Positions 18,790-24,173 of a stretch of 24,173 bases of DNA are shown here, piece by piece. Below the pieces are notes generated by a model that made no database searches, was not told the DNA's origin, and was given only the letters and a program-made list of their open reading frames with translations. The DNA lies in the NCBI GenBank assembly GCA_037447605.1, contig CM074820.1, positions 1,566,887-1,591,059 on the forward strand, written 5' to 3'. This stretch comes from Zygnema circumcarinatum. Taxonomy: Eukaryota; Streptophyta; Zygnematophyceae; Zygnematales; Zygnemataceae. The translations under genes were made by a program, and so were the position numbers. Position 1 is the first letter of the stretch; each line of letters opens with the position of its first letter.

Positions 18790-19219
18790 TGGCCTCGCCA
18801 TCGTGAGATCAATACCACACCTCTTCAATTGCATTCACTTTCAAGAACAGCGAAGCCTACCAACATGGGCCTAGAAACTTGCATCCAAGCGGTCCTTGAC
18901 GAAGGAATATTGCAAAAGCCTGAATTCACTGCCCACCCTCGTTTCTCTCTTTCATAAACAGCGACTCTCATCGCGTACATTACATACTTTGCAAAGGAAA
19001 CAACAAACGAATGAACAAATTTTTGACCTTCGTACCGAACAGTAGGAAAAGTTAAAGAAGGGGATAGAACACTGTTGTGAAATTTATTCCTTGCTTTAGC
19101 TCATTTTAGACCCCCACTCCCCACTCCCCTCCTCCTTCCCCCTCCCTTCCCACTCCCATTCATACATGAGAGCAATCGAACTGCAATTAAAACTGGCCTG
19201 AATCAAGAAGCGTTTTCTC
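18790..19219. other. Convergent 3' intergenic region
   Basis: Between the stop of the CEMIP-like gene and the stop of the SelT-like gene. It must hold both 3' untranslated ends. No RNA gene or further exon was seen. A short CT-rich run lies at 19110-19160. Confidence 0.5.
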
Positions 19220-20405
19220 CTATTCAAGGACATATTTCCTTTCCAACACTCTCCGAATGCCGGCGACCACATCTTTGAAAGCTGGAAGTTCACCTTCCGC
19301 TAAGCGCGAAAAGGTCTGCATGTAACCGCGTTTCCGTTCAGTTTCAGTAACACAACAAGCACAACCCTAAACATAGAAACCCCCAAATTCCAAAATCCCA
19401 ACACTTGCAAATCACGAGAAACCCTTAACTTTTGAACCCTGAAAACCCTAAAGACCTGAAAACTGTAAGTCTCACAACTCTAAAACCGGCTTTAAAGCTT
19501 AACGAATGAAACCAAAAAATGCGACCAGAAATTCGTGAATGAAAATTCGTAAAATCCACGAATGCAATGGCTGGCTGCGAAACATGAAAGCATGGAACAC
19601 GGAACTTACCAAAAATCCGTCACAGTAAATTTCGAAGGCCCCCGTATCAAACAGCATAGAACTGACGTATCTTCCTCCAATCATAACAAAGCCAATAGTG
19701 GCTAAGCGATTTCTTCTAAGAAAATCGATAAAAAAGGGAACCTGCTCTACTCCGAAAGATTGGAGAACTCCCGAACCCATGAGAGCCGTTAAGATTGTAA
19801 GAGTCTGCAAAAAATCAAAGGCTTAAAAGAATTAATAATAAATTTGAAGAAACAATAGATAGACTTGTTTGAAGGACAGCTGAATAACATTTAAAGTATC
19901 TCGACAGCTGAATAACATTTAAAGTATCTCATTTTGCTATTGTTATATTCGATTTCTGATCCTCTCTCTCTCCCTCGCTCTCTTTCACCGCACTTGTCCT
20001 CTCCCTCATCCTCATGCTCTCCTTAGTGTCCCTCCGTCGCTTCCTCTCACTCCCATTGGGCCTCTCCCTCCTTCGCGAGAATGTCGAGAGAGAGAATGAA
20101 GAAATGGGAAAGCAGGAAAAACACAGATTGATGTGGACCTCAGAAACGGAGGGAGAGAGAGGGAGGCAGGAGAGGAGTGAGAGAGTGAGGGGGAGAGAGT
20201 GAGAGAGAGAGACCTGCAGGACCGAGAGTAGCTGCGCTGCCACCTGGCGCCCCTCGGGTGGTGTGTACGGCCCAACGCTGATTGGCGCGTTCGGAAAATT
20301 TTGCTCCAAAACTTTTTTCATCTCCTCTGCGAGAGCTCTGCCGCGCTGCCAGTCAAAGTAAATGAAAGAAATAAATAATAGGGAGAAAGAGATAGTTAGA
20401 GAGAG

Positions 20406-20446
<41 letters not shown>

Positions 20447-21080
20447 GGGAGAGAGAGGATCAAATAAACGCATAAAGTACGAACGCGCATTGTTTTGGTG
20501 GCAGAGAGGATTACAGATTTGCAATATCTTCTTTGAGCATGAGACACTGGCAGAATACTTGACTTCAGTTTTGAGAAGTCGAGTTATGGGTGCTTTAGGG
20601 TACTTGCTGATTTCAGGATCCTGTTCACACCTGAACTGGTTCGAGGCGCACACAGAGAGGTGAATCTTTCCGCCCGCACTGCTCTCATCCAAATTCGCAT
20701 TTCCGGCCACAATGTATACATCGCCCTTTCTCTGAAGACAGTTACAGTTACAGTTCCATCACGGATACGATCAAGCTCAGCCATAGAGAAAGGTGAAGAG
20801 GGCGAGAGTTGCGAGAGAGAGGAGTCAAGAGAGTGACACGGGAGGGAGAGAAGCGAGAGAGGGGAGGGTGGCGAGATAGAGCCAAAGCTAAGGTCCAACT
20901 TTAGGGTTTGACTCCAAAAATACTTATCTTTAGGGTTAGAGGCTGCACCTGCGGGACGTGCACGCCCGAGTGCTGCAGGAGGGGCCGTACGCGCAGCGCC
21001 GCCTGGAGGAGGTGCGGGGCCGCTACCGCAAAAAGGGCAGCGAATAGGACCAAGTTGCGGGCAGAAAGCAGCGCTGCCAT
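19220..21080 (-). CDS. SELENOT: SelT-like thioredoxin-fold protein with Asn at the redox Sec/Cys position (5 exons)
   Basis: Exons on the minus strand: 21080-20949, 20731-20631, 20337-20214, 19804-19610 and 19315-19220 (stop TAG). Phases 0, 2, 0, 0 agree and give 215 residues, close to the usual SelT length. Residues 1-26 form a signal peptide or membrane anchor. The SelT/Rdx domain starts near residue 66 with KIHLSVCASNQFRALAEEM. The hydrophobic LQTLTILTALMGSGVLQ segment, NRLATIGFVMIGG and DTGAFEIYCDGFLTFSRLAEGELP then follow; the last closely matches plant-type SelT (GAFEVYCNG). SelT is an ER-membrane oxidoreductase with CxxU, or CxxC in plants. Here the motif reads C-A-S-N: the codon is AAC, eight bases before the exon end, so splice-site choice cannot change it. 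The normal redox pair is therefore absent and the protein may be non-catalytic or use a different mechanism. ATG 21080 was chosen because it starts directly at the signal sequence. Confidence 0.88.
19876..19931. repeat. 28-bp perfect tandem duplication
   Basis: Two adjacent copies of a unit beginning ACAGCTGAATAACATTT and ending GTATCTC, differing only in the last base. It sits within intron 3 of the SelT-like gene. Confidence 0.9.
20130..20460. repeat. GA microsatellites in SelT-like introns 3 and 2
   Basis: GA runs at about 20130-20213 (abutting the exon 3 donor) and about 20391-20457 (a nearly perfect GA run near 20411-20443). Both are CT-rich on the sense strand of the host gene. Confidence 0.85.
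20780..20880. repeat. GA-rich tract in SelT-like intron 1
   Basis: Imperfect GAGAG-rich sequence on the plus strand, CT-rich on the sense strand, in the intron 20732-20948. Confidence 0.7.
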
Positions 21081-21084
21081 GGCG

Positions 21085-21345
21085 AGAGCGGGAGAGAGGG
21101 AGGAATAGAAGAAGGGGGAAAGCAAGGGAGGGAGAGAGAGAGGGAGTGGGAGTGCAAGGAAGGGAAGGGGCGAGGGAGTGGGAGCGGGAGGGGGAGAAGG
21201 AGAGCACGAGAGGGAGGGGCAGCGGGAGAGGGAAGGAGGGCCAAAGAAAAGGGGAGGAAGGGAGAGAGGAATAGGGAGAGCCAGGGAGGGAAGGAGAGAA
21301 GGAGAGCACGAGAGGGAGGAGCAGAGGGAGATTTAGGGGGGCGGG
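21085..21345. repeat. GGGAGAG purine tract upstream of the SelT-like start
   Basis: Plus-strand purine tract directly 5' of ATG 21080, so the sense strand is pyrimidine-rich where the 5' leader or core promoter should be. It parallels the CT tract before the CEMIP-like start. Confidence 0.8.
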
Positions 21346-22260
21346 GGGGGGAAGAGGGAGAGGGTGAGGCGCACAGACGGCGAGCCGTGGAGGGAGCCGC
21401 CTCCCTCTCCCCGCGGCCCACGGCCCGAACTCGGTTTTCCACGAGAAACCGCCGGTTTGTGTACGGACGACTGGCCTCGATGTTCGTACACACCCGTACG
21501 GACGTCGCACATAGGCTGAGCGTGCGTCGAATATAGCACCGTGCGACTAGACGACTAGACGAGTTTCGAAGGCGCTAACTGGCGGGCGACGAGTCGCCGC
21601 TAATCGCCCGAGGTCGCCGTTGGACCGCGAGTGACAGGTGGACGGTGAGATTGAGCTTTGCATAACCGTATGACGCTCTCGCCACCGTCCGTTCAAGCAC
21701 AAAAAGTTGGGGAAACTTGGGGGGGGTTCCATGTTTGCTCATGAAAGTTGTGCATTGTCGCATTGGAGTCCCCGACCATAAGACGAGTGCCCTAGAACAA
21801 CACTCTCACATTGTTGCACATGGTGCCCAAAACATCTCATGTCCCATTCAATCCTAAACCCAAACGCCTCGCAAACCCCCCACAAAACCCTAAACCCCAG
21901 TTCCCCGCATGCAATACTATTATCAAGCTTCTGGCCACCACGACTCCCTTCCGCCACAAGGTCATGCGCCGCTCTCAAGTAAACCGCTTGTAAAGCAGAA
22001 GCCGCCTCTCTCTCTCTTCACATTCTTCGAATTTGAATGGGAGAGGACTCAGAGGAGGCAATGTGCGAGCCCCATCAGAATTTGAGAGGAAGGCGCCCCC
22101 TCCCTCTCCCTTTTTAAGGAACCCTAAATCTTCACTCTCTATCTCCGGTGGGTCTGCCCGAGGGGCCCGATTTGAGAGTGCCACGTCGGCAAGTTGGAGG
22201 GCTCCTTCTTCTGACAACCAGTGACAGTCTCCCAAAGCGAGCCTGCATGGAGCGCAAACT
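21346..22260. other. No confident gene; GC-rich then mixed sequence
   Basis: 21346-21620 is GC-rich with small inverted repeats such as GTGTACG/CGTACAC around 21458-21494 and the short tandem GACTAGAC near 21546. 21780-22260 contains telomere-like AAACCCTAA words and open frames on both strands with no matching neighbours. No family was recognised. Confidence 0.4.
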
Positions 22261-22261
22261 T

Positions 22262-22535
22262 GCAAGGAATTGAGAGAAGAGAAGAGGGAGGGAGGGAGGG
22301 AGGGAGGGAGGGAGGGAGGGAGAGCGGGGGGGAAGGACGGTGGGAGGGAGGGCAGGGCAAAGGGAGGGAAGTGGGAAGGAGAGGGAGAGTTGGAGGGAGT
22401 GAGAGATGGAGAGAGGGAGGGGGGAGGGAGGGATGGAGAAAGGGTAGAGGGAGGGAGGGAGGGGGGACGGAGAGACGAAAGTGGGAGAGAAAGAGGTGTG
22501 GTGGAGAGTGGGAGGGTGGGAGGAAAGGAGGGGAT
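22262..22535. repeat. GGGA/GGAG purine repeat
   Basis: Starts with about eight tandem GGGA units (22286-22321), then imperfect GGGAGGA sequence. It has G-quadruplex potential on the plus strand. Confidence 0.9.
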
Positions 22536-22623
22536 GGGAGGAGGTTATCATTAACAATTAACCAGGCTGGTTCATATGGATCAGAAAATTTGAAGCAAAC
22601 AAGAGCGCTGTGAGCACGAAAGT

Positions 22624-23113
22624 TTGGGCCACAGCCTCCCTCCTCTCACCACCTTGAACGAGCGCAGAAGACGAACTCTGTTTGCAACGGAAATTGAGAC
22701 ATGGAACGCGCCACCAGCGTCAGTACAACGGAGGCTGCATGGAGACGCTGCCCCGGTGGGATGGCAGTCACATTCTGCAGCGTCCGCACAGATGGCAGAG
22801 GGTTCAGAACAGCCCATTTCTATGCCAAACCGACAAACCCTAAAAATACTTGTGTTCTAGAAAAAAAAATGCATTGCATCTGTAATGACTAATGACTTAG
22901 TTAGATTCCTTTTCGCAGTAATCACTCTTTAATTTCTGAAATCGGAAAGAAAGTAATATAAAAGAACTCTGAGTGAAGCTCACCGGCGATAGATTACGAC
23001 CATTTTTTTCAGGTGATGAAGATTGTTCAGAAAAGTACACAGCAAGGAGAAGCCCTTCGTAATCTGCACTTGTTCAGCACTAAGCAGTCCAAAAAAAGCC
23101 TTCGGTTGGCATA
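22624..23113 (+). other. Weak candidate exon pair, unknown product
   Basis: A plus-strand frame from about 22645 reads ERRRRTLFATEIETWNAPP and continues to about 22830. A second block begins after a clear acceptor (tttttttcag, 23012) and reads VMKIVQKSTQQGEALRNLH, ending RLA-stop at 23113. Joining through a donor at GCAGAG-G/GTTCAG instead gives a different short ending (…GDEDCSEKYTARRS, stop). No family matches and the minus strand is also open over the first block. It could be a small lineage-specific gene or nothing. Confidence 0.2.
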
Positions 23114-23390
23114 ATGTTCAGAAAAACGAAGTAAATATGCAATATCACAAGTAATCTGCTCTCCTTGAAAGTTCAACCTTTAAAAATTTTAAACCCTGAA
23201 ACTCTAAACATTAAAAAGTTGAAATCTTTCGTGCCGACGCCATATGTTATGCATATAGCATTTCCTCCGCAGTTAAAAGAGCGTAACTGAAATAGAGGCA
23301 AGGTAAGAATAGAAATGAAATTACAATAACAATACGAATTTGCTAAAAGGAGAATGGAATGTCTGCGTGCGGGGCGAGGGGGAGATGAGA
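23114..23390. other. No feature recognised
   Basis: AT-rich with one degenerate telomere-like stretch near 23188-23212. No exon with matching splice sites was found. Confidence 0.4.
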
Positions 23391-23690
23391 GAGATTGGAG
23401 GGAGGGAGACCTGCTTTTTGGGGGAAGGAGGGAGAGAGAGTGAGAGAGAATGAGATAAGCTCCCTCTGCTTCCACCAGGAATGGCAGCGCCAGAAATTGA
23501 AGCGCGAGAGAGCCCCCTTCTTTATATGTCTCCTTCAGCCAGCGACAGGCACTCCGAACTTGGCAAAACAAACACTGAAAAGTGATAAGCGATGTAGGTT
23601 TAAAGGTTTGCAAGTCACAGCCGTTCTCTGCGAAGAAACATCAAGTCTGATGGTGTACTCTCCAACGTCTCAGACACTTTTTTTTGGATG
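23391..23690. other. Purine tract and short open frames, unassigned
   Basis: GGGAGAGAG repeat at about 23391-23452. It is followed by a short plus-strand frame from an ATG near 23481 (MAAPEIEARESPLLYMSPS…, about 34 residues) and an overlapping minus-strand frame with a hydrophobic stretch. Neither is supported by splice context or family. Confidence 0.2.
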
Positions 23691-23710
23691 TTATGAATAT
23701 CTACATAAGC

Positions 23711-24093
23711 TGAGACACCTTGAGCTATACCCTTAGCAACACAGATTGTCTTCACCTTTTTCAACATGTTTTTTGAGATTTTTCCTTTCAACGTCTTTGA
23801 ATGCGTTTCCTTAATGGAGGTGAGGATAGACGCTTGAGCTTTTCTTTCTCGTGTCTCCCATGCATCATGGGCTACGCAAGATCAAAGGTTACCTGTTCAA
23901 AATCTTTCCCAAAGATTACCAGCCTATGATCTTATAACACATGATGCATGGGAAAAAGGAAAAAAGCTCGAGCGTCTATCTTCACTACCATCAAAGGAAC
24001 GCATTACAAAATGTTAAAAGAAAAACTCGCAACAAACGTGTGGAAAAAGTTGAGATAATCTATGCTTCTAAGGGTACAAGTCAAGGTGTCTCA
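23711..24093. mobile_element. Foldback (inverted-repeat) element, MITE-like
   Basis: Imperfect inverted repeat with arms of about 159 and 154 bases (23711-23869 and 23940-24093) around a 70-base loop. Outer ends are TGAGACACCTTGA and its complement; inner ends are the perfect pair CCCATGCATCATG/CATGATGCATGGG. In between, GATAGACGCTTGAGCTTTT pairs with AAAAGCTCGAGCGTCTATC. Weak similarity continues outward to about 23694 and 24110. No open reading frame and no clear target-site duplication was seen, so it is non-autonomous if mobile. Confidence 0.65.
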
Positions 24094-24136
24094 ACTCATG
24101 CAAATCTACCAAGCTCCACCAAGCTCTACGGGCTTC

Positions 24137-24173
24137 AACCTCCCCCCTCCCCCCTTCCCCCTCCCCCTTCCCC
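24137..24173 (+). repeat. C-rich CCCCCT/CCCCTT tract at window end
   Basis: Pyrimidine run reaching the right edge, the complement of the GGGA-type repeats elsewhere in the window. Confidence 0.85.

Noticed and set aside
21458-21494. Hairpin GTGTACG…CGTACAC upstream of the SelT-like gene
   Set aside because: Seven-base arms with a long loop in GC-rich DNA are within what chance allows; not listed as a feature.
1-24173. tRNA, rRNA or riboswitch genes
   Set aside because: No cloverleaf, rRNA core or riboswitch core was recognised by eye on either strand; a covariance-model search was not possible.

Overview
The window is nuclear DNA of a eukaryote, most likely a unicellular alga or other protist. 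Every convincing gene is split by GT-AG introns of about 60 to 1,500 bases. Two of the proteins (a plant-style methyltransferase and a SelT-like protein) resemble plant and algal forms. Short TTTAGGG-type (AAACCCTAA) motifs are scattered through introns and intergenic DNA. I cannot name the species. Most long open frames in the window are artefacts of CT/GA, GGGA and 17-bp repeats. The genes were assembled by joining exons whose phases agree and whose translations match known families.

Layout. (1) 621-2603, minus: 5' part of a Methyltransf_16-type SAM methyltransferase; its 3' exons lie beyond the left edge. (2) 2604-4314: divergent intergenic region with a large array of telomere-like repeats. 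(3) 4315 to about 7363, plus: a gene for a two-helix membrane protein resembling the OCIA domain family, with a long charged C-terminal extension. (4) 7364-9138: purine-rich DNA, an unresolved coding-like GC-richer block, then a CT microsatellite; CACGTG palindromes cluster at 8195-9802. (5) 9139-18789, plus: a complete 22-exon gene for a predicted 1,135-residue secreted, probably GPI-anchored CEMIP/TMEM2-like protein (signal peptide, G8 domain, beta-helix core, C-terminal beta-sandwich, hydrophobic tail). Its intron 20 consists almost entirely of a 17-bp satellite. (6) 19220-21080, minus: a complete 5-exon SelT-like gene, convergent with the previous one, whose selenocysteine/cysteine position is occupied by asparagine. 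(7) 21081-24173: no confident gene; purine-rich and GGGA repeats, two weak coding-like blocks and a foldback (inverted-repeat) element at 23711-24093.

The four recognised genes are not an operon or pathway. The methyltransferase/OCIA pair is divergent around the telomere-like array. The CEMIP-like and SelT-like genes are convergent, and both products enter the secretory pathway, probably by coincidence. The most interesting items are the CASN motif in the SelT-like protein, the intron-resident 17-bp satellite beside a 15-nt micro-exon, the CACGTG cluster, and the telomere-like array with its intronic relatives.
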